Positions 29,963-37,956 of a stretch of DNA of 64,000 bases are shown here, piece after piece. The position numbers and the translations under genes are program-made. Source of the stretch: Roseovarius sp. A-2 (GTDB lineage: Bacteria > Pseudomonadota > Alphaproteobacteria > Rhodobacterales > Rhodobacteraceae); contig NZ_BDIY01000009.1 of NCBI RefSeq assembly GCF_002072155.1, forward strand, positions 62,001-126,000, written 5' to 3'. Positions within the stretch are counted from its first letter, which is position 1. The number at the start of each line of letters is the position of its first letter. The notes under the pieces were generated by a model that worked only from the letters and a program-made list of their open reading frames with translations, was not told the origin of the DNA and searched no databases.

Positions 29963-30766
29963 ATGACGTTGTTTCACATCTTACTCGTCGCCGTCATTCA
30001 GGGAATCACCGAGTTTCTGCCGATCTCCTCCTCCGGACATCTCATCCTCCTGCCGAAACTCACCGGTATGGCCGATCAGGGTCTGGTCATCGATGTGGCC
30101 GTGCATGTCGGCACGCTCTTCGCCGTGACCCTGTATTTCTGGTCCGACGTGCGCGGTGCCGTGATCGGCCTGCCAGACGCGATCGCCGGACGAGCCGACA
30201 CGCCCGGCGCACGGCTGGCGCAGCTCTTGCTCATCGCCTCGATCCCGGTAATCGCCTTTGGTGCCCTGCTCAAGCTCTCCGGTTATGATGAAAGCCTGCG
30301 CTCGATCGAGGTGATCGGCTGGGCCACGATCATCTTCGGGCTGGTGCTCTACTGGGCAGACAAGATCGGTCGACGCAAGAAAACCACCGAGGACTGGAAT
30401 ATCACCGATGCGATGGTGATCGGAGTCTGGCAGGCCATCGCCCTCATCCCGGGCACGTCGCGCTCTGGCATCACCATCACCGGGGCGCGTTTCCTCGGCT
30501 ATCGGCGACAGGAAGCAGCGCGCATCTCGATGCTGATGTCTATTCCGACCATTGTTGCAAGCGCCGTTCTGCTCGGGACCGAAGCTGCAATAGAGGCCGA
30601 TCCGTCTGTCCTGATCAGCGCCGCGACCGCCGCCGCCTTCGCCTTTGTCGCGGCGCTCGCGGCGCTCGGCCTGATGATGCGGCTCTTGCAGAGTGTCAGC
30701 TTCACACCCTACGTGATCTATCGGCTCGTGCTTGGCGTTTTCCTGCTGGGAATAGCCTATAGCTGA
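29963..30766 (+). CDS. uppP: Undecaprenyl-diphosphatase
   Basis: This integral membrane phosphatase recycles undecaprenyl pyrophosphate for cell-wall synthesis and can confer bacitracin resistance. The BacA motifs are present: GITEFLPISSSGHL at residues 14-27 (Glu17) and PGTSRSGIT near residue 175. About eight hydrophobic segments fit the 267 aa family length. It is divergent from gltD across about 216 AT-rich bases that should hold both promoters, and its end lies three bases from the convergent NDUFA9-like gene. Confidence 0.95.
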   Translation: MTLFHILLVAVIQGITEFLPISSSGHLILLPKLTGMADQGLVIDVAVHVGTLFAVTLYFWSDVRGAVIGLPDAIAGRADTPGARLAQLLLIASIPVIAFGALLKLSGYDESLRSIEVIGWATIIFGLVLYWADKIGRRKKTTEDWNITDAMVIGVWQAIALIPGTSRSGITITGARFLGYRRQEAARISMLMSIPTIVASAVLLGTEAAIEADPSVLISAATAAAFAFVAALAALGLMMRLLQSVSFTPYVIYRLVLGVFLLGIAYS

Positions 30767-30769
30767 CGG

Positions 30770-31753
30770 TCAGAGACTGCGCAGGTTCCGGGCCGATTCC
30801 TTGATCGCCTCATATTGCCCCGCTGGCCGGAAGCGCCAGAGATAATCAGGCAGCACGGCCTCAATCGCCACAGGCGTGATACCCAGATCGGCAAAGCCCC
30901 TGGCACCCTCGCTCACCACGTTATCCGCTTTCAGGCTGCGCACCTGGTCGCGGGTGATCTGAGGCGGAATCAGACCGAATGTCACCGTCTGCACGAGTTC
31001 CATCGCCCAGGCCATAACTGCGGCAATGCCAAACGGAATATTCACGATCATCCGCCGCCGGCGGACGATCCTCAGCATCACGCGCATTAGATCGCGAAAC
31101 GTCGCCACCTCCGGCCCGCCAAGCTCGTAGATGCCAGGCGCGGCGCGGTCCTCGGCCCCCAGGGCTGCAGCATGCGCCACGTCATCGGCATAGACCGGCT
31201 GAAACTTCGTGTCGCCGCCCACCACAGGCAGGACAGGCCCGAATCGCGTCATGGCGGCGAAGCGGTTGAAAAACTGGTCTTCGGGGCCAAACACGACGGA
31301 CGGGCGCAGGATCATGGCCTGCGGGAAATGCGCGAGAATCCCGGCCTCTCCGGCGGCCTTGCTCTGGGCATATTCGCTGTCGGACTGCGGATCGGCACCG
31401 ATGGCCGACAGATGCACGAGATGGCTCACACCTTCTTCGGCGGCGAGCCGCGCGATGCGCGTTGCCCCCTCGGCCTGAACGGCCTGAAAATTGTTACGCC
31501 CCTTGCGGTCGAACGTGCCCACGCAATTCACCACCGCATCCGCCCCGTGCATCACCGCGCGCACGCTGTCATCGTCGCGGATGTTGCAGAAAACCGGCTC
31601 GACCTGGCCGACATTGCCATAGGGCTTGACATGCATCGCTTCATTCGGGCGCCTCACCGCGACCCGCACCCGCCATCCCGCCTGCGCCATGCGGCGCGCG
31701 ATGTAACGGCCGACGAAACCTGATCCGCCATATATGGTGACGAGCTTGGACAT
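30770..31753 (-). CDS. NDUFA9-like NAD(P)-binding protein (atypical SDR)
   Basis: This 327 aa extended-type SDR resembles the complex I accessory subunit NDUFA9 and its alphaproteobacterial homologues. The nucleotide loop is GGSGFVG at residues 9-15. GGAGG lies about seven bases before the ATG. The Tyr-x-x-x-Lys of active SDRs appears as YAQSK. In bacteria the function is unsettled; roles in respiratory complex assembly or sugar-nucleotide chemistry have been suggested. It is divergent from tRNA-Leu. Confidence 0.82.
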   Translation of the reverse strand: MSKLVTIYGGSGFVGRYIARRMAQAGWRVRVAVRRPNEAMHVKPYGNVGQVEPVFCNIRDDDSVRAVMHGADAVVNCVGTFDRKGRNNFQAVQAEGATRIARLAAEEGVSHLVHLSAIGADPQSDSEYAQSKAAGEAGILAHFPQAMILRPSVVFGPEDQFFNRFAAMTRFGPVLPVVGGDTKFQPVYADDVAHAAALGAEDRAAPGIYELGGPEVATFRDLMRVMLRIVRRRRMIVNIPFGIAAVMAWAMELVQTVTFGLIPPQITRDQVRSLKADNVVSEGARGFADLGITPVAIEAVLPDYLWRFRPAGQYEAIKESARNLRSL

Positions 31754-31854
31754 GAGAAGCCTCCAGAATGCGCGCGTTCAAACCCTTTCCTATCTCCCAA
31801 CACCGCGTTGAACAAGATGATAAGGCGATTGCGACGGATCGCGCAAAAACGCCG

Positions 31855-31883
31855 TTGACATGGGATCGGTCGGCGTCTAAACG
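31855..31883 (+). promoter_or_regulatory. Probable tRNA-Leu promoter
   Basis: TTGACA (31855-31860), a 17-base spacer and TAAACG (31878-31883) precede the tRNA by 17 bases. The -35 box is perfect and the -10 box is weak. Confidence 0.55.
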
Positions 31884-31900
31884 CCTGCCTCACGACACCT

Positions 31901-31986
<86 letters not shown>

Positions 31987-31995
31987 CTCGTCAAC

Positions 31996-32803
31996 GGTAT
32001 TGCCAAGTTGTTGACTGGGTTTGCTAAAGGTATGTGGACCCAATGAATATTCCAATTGATTTGCCACGTCTGAAGGGGTTTCGTTATCCTCGTGAGATTA
32101 TTGGTTACGCTGTTTGGGCGTACCATCGGTTAGCTCTGAGCACGGCTGATGTTGAAGACCGGTTGGCCGCGCGGGGCGTGATTGTCAGCCGAGAAGCGAT
32201 CCGGCTTTGGGTCAATCGCTTTGGTCAAAACTTTGCAAATTGCATTCGCCGGGATCGACCACGGCCGAACGATAAGTGGCACATGGATGAAGTCGTGATC
32301 ACGATCCGTGGCAAGAAACACTGGCTGTGGCGTGCGATCGACGCGGATGGAGACGTCCTCGAAATTCTCGTGCAAACACGCCGCAATGCCAAAGCAGCAA
32401 AGCGCTTTTTCCAAAGATTGGTTTCACAGTTTGGCGAGCCGAGGGTGGTCATTACTGACAAATTGCGCAGCTATATCAAGCCGGTCAAAGCACTGGCCCC
32501 GAACGCTGACCATCGCGCGTACAAGGGCTTGAATAACGCGATCGAAGTGTCGCACCGGCCGACACGTAAACGAGAGAAGATCTTCGGCAAATTCAAATCC
32601 CACCGGTAGGCACAGAGGTTTTTGGCCGCACATGACCAGATCAACTTGCTCTTCCGTCCCCGCCGATATCAAATGAACGCAACTTCATACCGCCACGCCC
32701 GCTCCGATGCTTTCAGCCTCTGGGCAGATTACACCGCGGAAATGGTGGCATGATCCTGCCTTTGCCAAGCTTCGCAAGCTGATGCCAACAACTTGGCAAT
32801 ACC
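31996..32803 (+). mobile_element. IS6-family insertion sequence, copy 1 (808 bp)
   Basis: The terminal inverted repeats are GGTATTGCCAAGTTGTTG at 31996-32013 and its exact complement at 32786-32803. The size and single transposase frame fit IS6. No matching 8-base target duplication flanks it (TCGTCAAC against CGAAGTAT). Copy 2 at 34055-34861 lies in inverted orientation with nearly identical internal sequence, but the transposase-start end of the two copies has diverged. Confidence 0.85.
32043..32753 (+). pseudogene. IS6-family transposase, broken by an in-frame amber codon
   Basis: The frame from ATG 32043 to TGA 32753 would encode 236 aa, the same length as the intact copy at 34105-34815. 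Codon 189 is TAG (32607-32609) where the other copy has CAG (Gln), a single-base nonsense change. The DDE catalytic region is present (KWHMDEVV, VVITDKLRSY, then RKREKI). The first 40 residues differ visibly from copy 2 (NIPIDLPRL against NSPTQMPRL), while later residues are almost identical. Confidence 0.85.
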
Positions 32804-32835
32804 CGAAGTATTCCTGTCGGGGTAGTGCGAGTCCT

Positions 32836-32847
32836 GGGGGGGGGGGG
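32836..32847 (+). repeat. Homopolymeric G12 tract at a ribosome-binding site
   Basis: Twelve consecutive G residues end two bases before the ATG of the HlyC-like gene. The tract would serve as the Shine-Dalgarno region, and slippage would alter its length and spacing. It could be a contingency (phase-variation) locus or, less interestingly, a sequencing or assembly artefact. Confidence 0.85.
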
Positions 32848-32849
32848 CT

Positions 32850-33245
32850 ATGACAGAAACCAAGACACAAACGCTGGATCCGCAAACCTTTGGCTCGACC
32901 ATGGGTAATGCCGTTTGGCTGATGACGATGGACAAGCGCTATCGCGATCGCCCCATCCGCGAGATCGAGGCGCTGGTCGCCACGCCCATCCTGTTGCGGA
33001 GTTTCAAGCTTTATTCCAAGGACAAACAGCCTGTCGCGTTTCTGACTTGGGCCAGCGTCTCGGACGTGGTCAAGGCCAAGGTCGAGGCCGGTGAGCCGCT
33101 GGCGCTGGAGGACTGGCGGTCGGGGGAGAATTTGGTGGTGGTGGATGTGGTGTCGCCGTTTGCAGAGGCGGAGGGGGTGCGGGACCGTTTCCTAGATGGG
33201 GCGAATGCTGCGCGAGAAGAAACCACACAAGCTCGCGAACCATGA
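32850..33245 (+). CDS. HlyC-like toxin-activating acyltransferase homologue, His replaced by Tyr
   Basis: This 131 aa protein resembles RTX toxin-activating lysine acyltransferases (HlyC fold). The N-terminal NAVWLMTMDKRYR aligns with the HlyC stretch GHVSWLWASSPLHR; PVAFLTWASVS aligns with PVAYCSWANLS; LVVVDVVSPF aligns with the block holding the conserved Asp (here Asp99). The catalytic His of HlyC falls at Tyr31, so activity by the usual mechanism is doubtful. HlyC is about 170 aa; this is shorter at the C-terminus. It overlaps the next gene by four bases (ATGA). Promoter and upstream sequence are cut by IS copy 1 47 bases away. The family call is by motif reading only. Confidence 0.6.
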   Translation: MTETKTQTLDPQTFGSTMGNAVWLMTMDKRYRDRPIREIEALVATPILLRSFKLYSKDKQPVAFLTWASVSDVVKAKVEAGEPLALEDWRSGENLVVVDVVSPFAEAEGVRDRFLDGANAAREETTQAREP

Positions 33246-33433
33246 CTGCGGTGAAGATGAAAAACCTCTTGCCAGATTTGCTGTTAGTTTTGGTTTCAGG
33301 CTTTTTCAGTGCGATCCATCTATTTCGTCTTTTCCGGGGTGAATACCCAGACACGTTCGAACGCGTAATTGTAGGATTGATCGTTTTATATACTGCCTAC
33401 GTGATTTGGAAATTCTTCAAGAAAATAGGGTAA
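33242..33433 (+). CDS. Small membrane protein, 63 aa, two predicted helices
   Basis: The ATG overlaps the stop of the HlyC-like gene, so the two are translationally coupled. Two hydrophobic segments (about residues 9-28 and 41-58) are separated by a charged loop (FRGEYPDTFER), and the C-terminus is Lys-rich. I recognise no family. Position between an acyltransferase homologue and a pretoxin-HINT gene suggests an immunity, holin-like or export accessory role, but nothing in the sequence decides this. The base composition is clearly more AT-rich than the flanking core genes. Confidence 0.6.
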   Translation: MTAVKMKNLLPDLLLVLVSGFFSAIHLFRLFRGEYPDTFERVIVGLIVLYTAYVIWKFFKKIG

Positions 33434-33438
33434 TAGTG

Positions 33439-34173
33439 ATGTCGCCAGAAGACTTAATGACGCATATCCTCGACAATAAAACGGTTATTGGTAATCCAAA
33501 CCTTCTGGATGAATTAAACCTCGTCGACAACCGCGCTTTCGACCCTGTTTTGTGGTTTGAAAATAGTTACCAACCCGGACATGGTGGGGAATATCGGGGG
33601 CCAACCACCGTTGAGGATCTGAAAGCATTCGCAGAATACCTGGAAGCGCAAGTTCCGGGCATGGAAAAAATTGCGACTTTCGATATTTTTTCCGGCGGAG
33701 ACCCGTTGGAGAACCCTGCGCTTGCAGCCACTTTGTTGGCGATTGCTCACGATCTTATCAAAAAAGAAGTTGGACCTGCTTCAGTCATTCTGCCCATTCT
33801 AGGTGTAGTTGGCACGGGGCGTTTGGAAGAACTAAAGGCGCAGATATCGTCGATAAAATCGATGCTCGATTTCTTGCGAGAAGGAGGCATCGAGTGCTTC
33901 CCCGCCGGCACTCCCATCGCCCTCGAAAACGGAACCGAGAAACCGATTGAGGACGTCCAGATCGGTGATGCCGTCCTTGCGCACACGCCCGATGGCTCCT
34001 CCGTCCCCGGCGAGGTGACCAAGCTTTTCCGTAACACGACGGAAGAGTTCATCCGGTATTGCCAAGTTGTTGGCATCAGCTTGCGAAGCTTGGCAAAGGC
34101 AGGATCATGCCACCATTTCCGCGGTGTAATCTGCCCAGAGGCTGAAAGCATCGGAGCGGGCGTGGCGGTTTGA
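33439..34173 (+). pseudogene. Pretoxin-HINT domain protein, truncated by IS copy 2
   Basis: The native part runs from ATG 33439 to about 34054 (205 residues); the remaining codons to 34173 are read from the inserted IS. Residues 1-150 are an uncharacterised region with a hydrophobic stretch near 113-125. Residues 151-205 start a HINT domain: IECFPAGTPIALENG with Cys153 as the splicing/cleavage nucleophile, then PIEDVQIGDAVLAH and EVTKLFRNTTEEF. This pattern resembles the pretoxin-HINT (PT-HINT) domain of polymorphic toxins, where HINT precedes a C-terminal toxin. The His/Asn end of HINT and any toxin domain are lost, and no immunity gene follows. It starts five bases after the 63 aa gene. Confidence 0.7.
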
Positions 34174-34861
34174 AGTTGCGTTCAGTTGATATCGGCGGGG
34201 ACGGAAGAGCAAGTTGATCTGGTCATGTGCGGCCAAAAACCTCTGTGCCTGCCGGTGGGATTTGAATTTGCCGAAGATCTTCTCTCGTTTACGTGTCGGC
34301 CGGTGCGACACTTCGATCGCGTTATTCAAGCCCTTGTGCGCGCGATGGTCAGCGTTCGGGGCCAGTGCTTTGACCGGCTTGATATAGCTGCGCAATTTGT
34401 CAGTAATGACCACCCTCGGCTCGCCAAACTGTGAAACCAATCTTTGGAAAAAGCGCTTTGCTGCTTTGGCATTGCGGCGTGTTTGCACGAGAATTTCGAG
34501 GACGTCTCCATCCGCGTCGATCGCACGCCACAGCCAGTGTTTCTTGCCACGGATCGTGATCACGACTTCATCCATGTGCCACTTATCGTTCGGCCGTGGT
34601 CGATCCCGGCGAATGCAATTTGCAAAGTGTTGACCAAAGCGATTGACCCAAAGCCGGATCGCTTCTCGGCTGACAATCACGCCCCGCGCGGCCAACAGGT
34701 CTTCAACATCAGCCGTGCTCAGTGCGAAACGGTGGTACGCCCAAACCGCGTAGGCGATGATCTCTCGGGGATAGCAGAAGCCCTTCAGGCGCGGCATTTG
34801 GGTCGGACTGTTCATGATGCTGACATAGATTGATCAGATCCGGTCATCAATTTGGCAATAC
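34055..34861 (-). mobile_element. IS6-family insertion sequence, copy 2 (807 bp)
   Basis: The left end GGTATTGCCAAGTTGTTG (34055-34072) is identical to the ends of copy 1; the right end TTGGCAATACC (34851-34861) keeps the terminal 11 bases, but the sequence inside it has diverged. It is inverted relative to copy 1. It lacks a direct target repeat (GTTCATCC against TACGTCAC). It interrupts the HINT gene. Confidence 0.87.
34105..34815 (-). CDS. IS6-family transposase, intact (236 aa)
   Basis: This DDE transposase has catalytic acidic residues Asp82 (KWHMDEVV), Asp139 (VVITDKL) and Glu178 (RKREKI), with the helix-turn-helix region near residues 35-60 (DVEDLLAARGVIVSREAIRLW). The frame is complete and intact, unlike copy 1 (amber at codon 189) and the 44 kb element (frameshift). 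It could mobilise related elements in trans. IS6 elements move by replicative cointegrate formation, so missing target repeats are not surprising after recombination. Confidence 0.9.
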   Translation of the reverse strand: MNSPTQMPRLKGFCYPREIIAYAVWAYHRFALSTADVEDLLAARGVIVSREAIRLWVNRFGQHFANCIRRDRPRPNDKWHMDEVVITIRGKKHWLWRAIDADGDVLEILVQTRRNAKAAKRFFQRLVSQFGEPRVVITDKLRSYIKPVKALAPNADHRAHKGLNNAIEVSHRPTRKREKIFGKFKSHRQAQRFLAAHDQINLLFRPRRYQLNATSNRHARSDAFSLWADYTAEMVA

Positions 34862-34875
34862 CTACGTCACCATTC

Positions 34876-34894
34876 TGGCACAATGCGATGCCGT
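34876..34894. mobile_element. Remnant of an IS110-family element end
   Basis: GGCACAATGCGATGCCGTT (34876-34894) matches 18 of 19 bases of 55031-55049, the end of the IS110-family element in the IS pile at 53-55 kb; weaker similarity continues (GGGGTATCCACACCATC against GACGGCAACCACCCCATC). No transposase remains here. Confidence 0.55.
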
Positions 34895-34935
34895 TGAGTG
34901 GGGGTATCCACACCATCACGGTCCGATTACTGTTC

Positions 34936-34983
34936 TTGACATAAACATATTTCTAATATATCAGACATCGAGAAATGGTATAT
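34936..34983 (+). promoter_or_regulatory. Promoter with overlapping dyad upstream of the hydroxylase operon
   Basis: TTGACA (34936-34941) is followed by an AT-rich region with a TATATC (34957-34962) as a possible -10 box. A dyad, ATATATCA (34956-34963) and TGGTATAT (34976-34983), overlaps it with one mismatch. This would suit the GntR-family regulator encoded at 38793-39539; the pairing is inferred. Confidence 0.4.
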
Positions 34984-34995
34984 CGGAGGCTGACC

Positions 34996-35793
34996 ATGGA
35001 ACTTCAAGACACCAACATGACCGAACGCCAGCGCCAGTACCGGGCCAACTACCGGCAGCGAGTGGCGGGTTGGTACAATGGTTTCCTGCATATCGTGATC
35101 ATCTACACGATCGGGCTGACCGCGCTTTATATCTATACCGCAAACCTCAACCAGGTGACGCCGCTGGAATGGCTGACGGTGCCGCTGGTCTTCCTGTTCT
35201 GCAACTTCTTCGAGTGGTGGCTGCACCGCTACGTAATGCACCGGCCTTCGAAGAACCCTGTCGCCCGCGCAGTCTACAACCGGCACACACTGCAGCATCA
35301 CCAGTTTTTCACCGAGGTGGAGATGCGCTTCGCGGATCAGAAAGATTACCGCGTGACGTTTTTCCCGCCTTATGCGCTGGCGGCTTTCACTCTGATGTCG
35401 ATCCCAGGTGCGATCGTGATGGGTTGGCTGTTTACGCCCAATGTGGGCTGGCTGTTCATCGCCACCACGACCTCAATCTACATGATCTACGAGTTCATGC
35501 ATTTCTGTTGCCACGTCGAGGATAACTGGTTCGTGCGCAACATGCCCTTCATCAACACCAATCGCCGTCACCACACAGCGCATCACGACCAGTCGCTGAT
35601 GATGGAGCGCAACATGAATCTCACGTTCCCGATCATGGACTGGCTGTTCGGAACGTCGGACTTGAATCGCGGCCTGATCGGACACCTGTTCAACGGCTAT
35701 GACACCAAGCACCTCCGCAAGGATATGCGCAAGGTGTCCCGCACACCGGTCCGCGGCCCGGACGAGACGACGAACGCCACTCCCGCCGAGTAA
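34996..35793 (+). CDS. Fatty acid hydroxylase / sterol desaturase superfamily membrane protein
   Basis: This 265 aa di-iron membrane oxygenase has several hydrophobic segments (about 30-50, 60-75, 125-165). The histidine clusters are in family order: HRYVMH (His77, His82), HTLQHHQ (His97, His101, His102), MHFCCH (His169, His173) and RHHTAHH (His192-His197). It should hydroxylate or desaturate a lipid-like substrate using O2. GGAGG precedes ATG 34996. It is the first gene of a rightward unit through to the GntR regulator. Confidence 0.87.
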   Translation: MELQDTNMTERQRQYRANYRQRVAGWYNGFLHIVIIYTIGLTALYIYTANLNQVTPLEWLTVPLVFLFCNFFEWWLHRYVMHRPSKNPVARAVYNRHTLQHHQFFTEVEMRFADQKDYRVTFFPPYALAAFTLMSIPGAIVMGWLFTPNVGWLFIATTTSIYMIYEFMHFCCHVEDNWFVRNMPFINTNRRHHTAHHDQSLMMERNMNLTFPIMDWLFGTSDLNRGLIGHLFNGYDTKHLRKDMRKVSRTPVRGPDETTNATPAE

Positions 35794-35865
35794 GTGACTT
35801 CTGCCCGGCCCCGCATGACAGGGCCGGGCACTACCAAGACATCCCGGAAAAGACGGAGCCACCTC

Positions 35866-36237
35866 ATGGCCAATATCGAGCCGAATATCACCGCTGCCTT
35901 CATCTTTGCGCTGTTCGCCTGTGTGGCCAGCCTGGCCGCCATCGTGTTGACCGGCGTCTTCCCGCTGTCGACGCGGCCCGAACTGAAGCGGCCGTTGGGC
36001 TTTGCCCTGGTGGTGGCGAACTGCGTCCTTCTGGGCGCGGTGCTGTACATGAGCTTTGGCTTCGGCCTGGCCGAGCTGCGTTGGACCAGCGTGGTCATCA
36101 TCACTGGGTTCGCCCTGCTGTTCATGCCGGGCCTGTTCAACGTGTGGCCGAGCCGCTGGCGCGACGGGACCGTGGGCCTGACGGTGGTCATGGCCGGCCT
36201 GGGCGTCTCGGTATGGGCGCTGGCAGGTATGGCCTGA
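35866..36237 (+). CDS. Predicted four-helix membrane protein, unknown function
   Basis: This 123 aa hydrophobic protein has four probable transmembrane helices (about residues 10-29, 43-63, 71-90 and 98-119) and few charged residues. The start ATG 35866 follows GGAG by eight bases. I recognise no family. It lies between the hydroxylase and a 64 aa membrane protein, in the same orientation, so it may form part of a membrane complex with the hydroxylase. Confidence 0.65.
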   Translation: MANIEPNITAAFIFALFACVASLAAIVLTGVFPLSTRPELKRPLGFALVVANCVLLGAVLYMSFGFGLAELRWTSVVIITGFALLFMPGLFNVWPSRWRDGTVGLTVVMAGLGVSVWALAGMA

Positions 36238-36293
36238 GCCAAGATCGCGGGTCCGATTGACCCGGCAAACACTATCAGAAGGAGGAGGCTGAG

Positions 36294-36488
36294 ATGCCCG
36301 TCATTATCAAAATCGCGCTGTCCACGCTGGTGGCGCTCGCGGCCATCGGGGGATGGTTTTACATGGGACACCTGGGACAGACCGGACCGCAATGGGCCAT
36401 TGCCTTTCTTGGACCGTTCAGCGTCGGGTCGCTGTGGATCTTCCCCGAAGTGATGCGGTCCAAGGCCGATGCGCGGAGGACATCATGA
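36294..36488 (+). CDS. Small two-helix membrane protein, 64 aa
   Basis: Two hydrophobic stretches (about residues 4-24 and 33-52) are followed by a charged tail (RSKADARRTS). AAGGAGGAGG precedes the ATG, a very strong ribosome site. The stop overlaps the start of the next gene (ATGA), indicating coupling. No family recognised. Confidence 0.65.
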   Translation: MPVIIKIALSTLVALAAIGGWFYMGHLGQTGPQWAIAFLGPFSVGSLWIFPEVMRSKADARRTS

Positions 36489-36790
36489 AGACGTATCTTG
36501 GAGACAGGACGATCGACGGCGTTATCGTGACCGTCGACGGAAAGGACCTGCCGGACTATGCGGAGGTCTGCAAGTTCACCAACGCGGGCTTCGAATGGAG
36601 CTTCGAGGGGGTGGCGGCGACGCAGCTGGCCTTTGCGCTGATCTATGACGTGACCGGCGATGCGGGCCTTGCCAAGCGCCTGGCCGAGCCGTTCATGCGC
36701 GAGGTCACCGCGAATTTCGGCAACGACTGGGAAATGACCGAGGCGGATGTACGCGCTGCCGTGGCCCAGGTTCAGCCGGAGCAGGCATGA
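36485..36790 (+). CDS. DUF6166-like protein, 101 aa
   Basis: This soluble acidic protein begins MKTYLGDRTIDGVIVTVDGK, with LPDYAEVCKFTNAGFEWSFEG following. That pattern resembles the uncharacterised DUF6166 family. The start overlaps the stop of the preceding gene by four bases, and its own end overlaps the alcohol dehydrogenase start by four bases, so it is embedded in a coupled operon. Function unknown. Confidence 0.6.
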   Translation: MKTYLGDRTIDGVIVTVDGKDLPDYAEVCKFTNAGFEWSFEGVAATQLAFALIYDVTGDAGLAKRLAEPFMREVTANFGNDWEMTEADVRAAVAQVQPEQA

Positions 36791-37956
36791 TGGCCCCACT
36801 GGACGACTCGAAGACGGTGCACGCGGCGGATGACCCCGGGATACCGAAGACCTTCCGGGCCGCCGTGCTGCGCTCTCCGGGCGAGGCGATGACGATCGAG
36901 GATGTCGAACCCGGCGCGCTTAGGACGCGCGATGTGATGGTCAAGATCCGCGCCGCGGGGCTTTGTCATACGGACTTGGAAGTGATCGACGGCTCGCTGC
37001 GGCTGGGAATGCCCGCCGTGCTGGGCCACGAGGCAGCCGGTGTGGTCACGGCCTGCGGCCCCGAAGCGAAGGGCGTCGCGGTGGGAGATCATGTTATCCT
37101 GTCGTGGAACCCCAAGTGCGGTGACTGTTTCTACTGCGACCAGAGCCTGCCGATCCTTTGCGAGACCTTCCTGGCCAACGGCCCTGCGGGGTTCGCCTTT
37201 GACGGGCAACCGAGGGCGCGGCTGGCTGGTGGACAGGACCTGCACCAGCTGATGTATCTCGGGACTTTTGGGGAATATTGCGTGGTCGAGGACCAGCAGG
37301 CGATTCCGATACCCAAGGAAATGCCATTCGACCGGGCCGCGTTGATCGGGTGCGGGGTGATGACCGGCGTCGGTGCTGCGCTGAATGTGGCGGATATCCG
37401 CCCTGGAAGCACCGCGATGGTGATAGGCTGTGGCGCGGTGGGCCTTGCGGCTGTGCAGGGCGCGGTGATTGGCGGGGCGCAGAACGTCATTGCCGTCGAC
37501 TTGAACGAGGCGAGGCTGGATGCGGCCTGCGGGATGGGGGCGACGCACCGGATCAACCCGAAGACGGATAGCGTGGAAGAACTCGTCCGGTCCCTGACAG
37601 ACGGCCGGGGCGCGGACGTCGTGTTGGAAAGCGCCGGAAACGAGCCGGCCTTTCGCCTGAGCGTCGAAGCGGTGCGCCCGGGCGGCGAGGTGATCTGGCT
37701 GGGCAAGGTGGATGTCGAGAAGGATGTCGGTTTCCGCTGGGGCTCGCTTATGCAGGAGAAGCGTATCCGCCGGTCGAGCTATGGTGACACGCGGCCCCGG
37801 AGGGATTTCCCGATGCTATGCCGGAAATACCTGGAAGGTAAACTGGACCTCGACGGGCTGATCACCGACCGGATCACCCTTGACGAGATCAATGCCGGTT
37901 TCGAGAAGCTGCGCCGGGGCCAGAGCATCCGCAGCGTGATCGAATTCGGACCATGA
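36787..37956 (+). CDS. Zinc-dependent alcohol dehydrogenase (medium-chain, class III-like)
   Basis: This NAD(P)-dependent MDR dehydrogenase of 389 aa has catalytic zinc residues Cys60, His81 and Glu82, and structural zinc cysteines 111, 114, 117 and 125. The nucleotide loop is GCGAVGLAAVQG near residue 220. It should oxidise an alcohol to aldehyde, probably the product of the upstream hydroxylase; this is inferred from order alone. It overlaps the DUF6166-like gene by four bases and the hydrolase by four. Confidence 0.88.
   Translation: MMAPLDDSKTVHAADDPGIPKTFRAAVLRSPGEAMTIEDVEPGALRTRDVMVKIRAAGLCHTDLEVIDGSLRLGMPAVLGHEAAGVVTACGPEAKGVAVGDHVILSWNPKCGDCFYCDQSLPILCETFLANGPAGFAFDGQPRARLAGGQDLHQLMYLGTFGEYCVVEDQQAIPIPKEMPFDRAALIGCGVMTGVGAALNVADIRPGSTAMVIGCGAVGLAAVQGAVIGGAQNVIAVDLNEARLDAACGMGATHRINPKTDSVEELVRSLTDGRGADVVLESAGNEPAFRLSVEAVRPGGEVIWLGKVDVEKDVGFRWGSLMQEKRIRRSSYGDTRPRRDFPMLCRKYLEGKLDLDGLITDRITLDEINAGFEKLRRGQSIRSVIEFGP

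Noticed and set aside
31996..34861. Composite transposon with target-site duplications
   Set aside because: Eight-base flanks differ both outside and inside the pair, so a simple transposition event is not supported, although replicative movement or later recombination remains possible.
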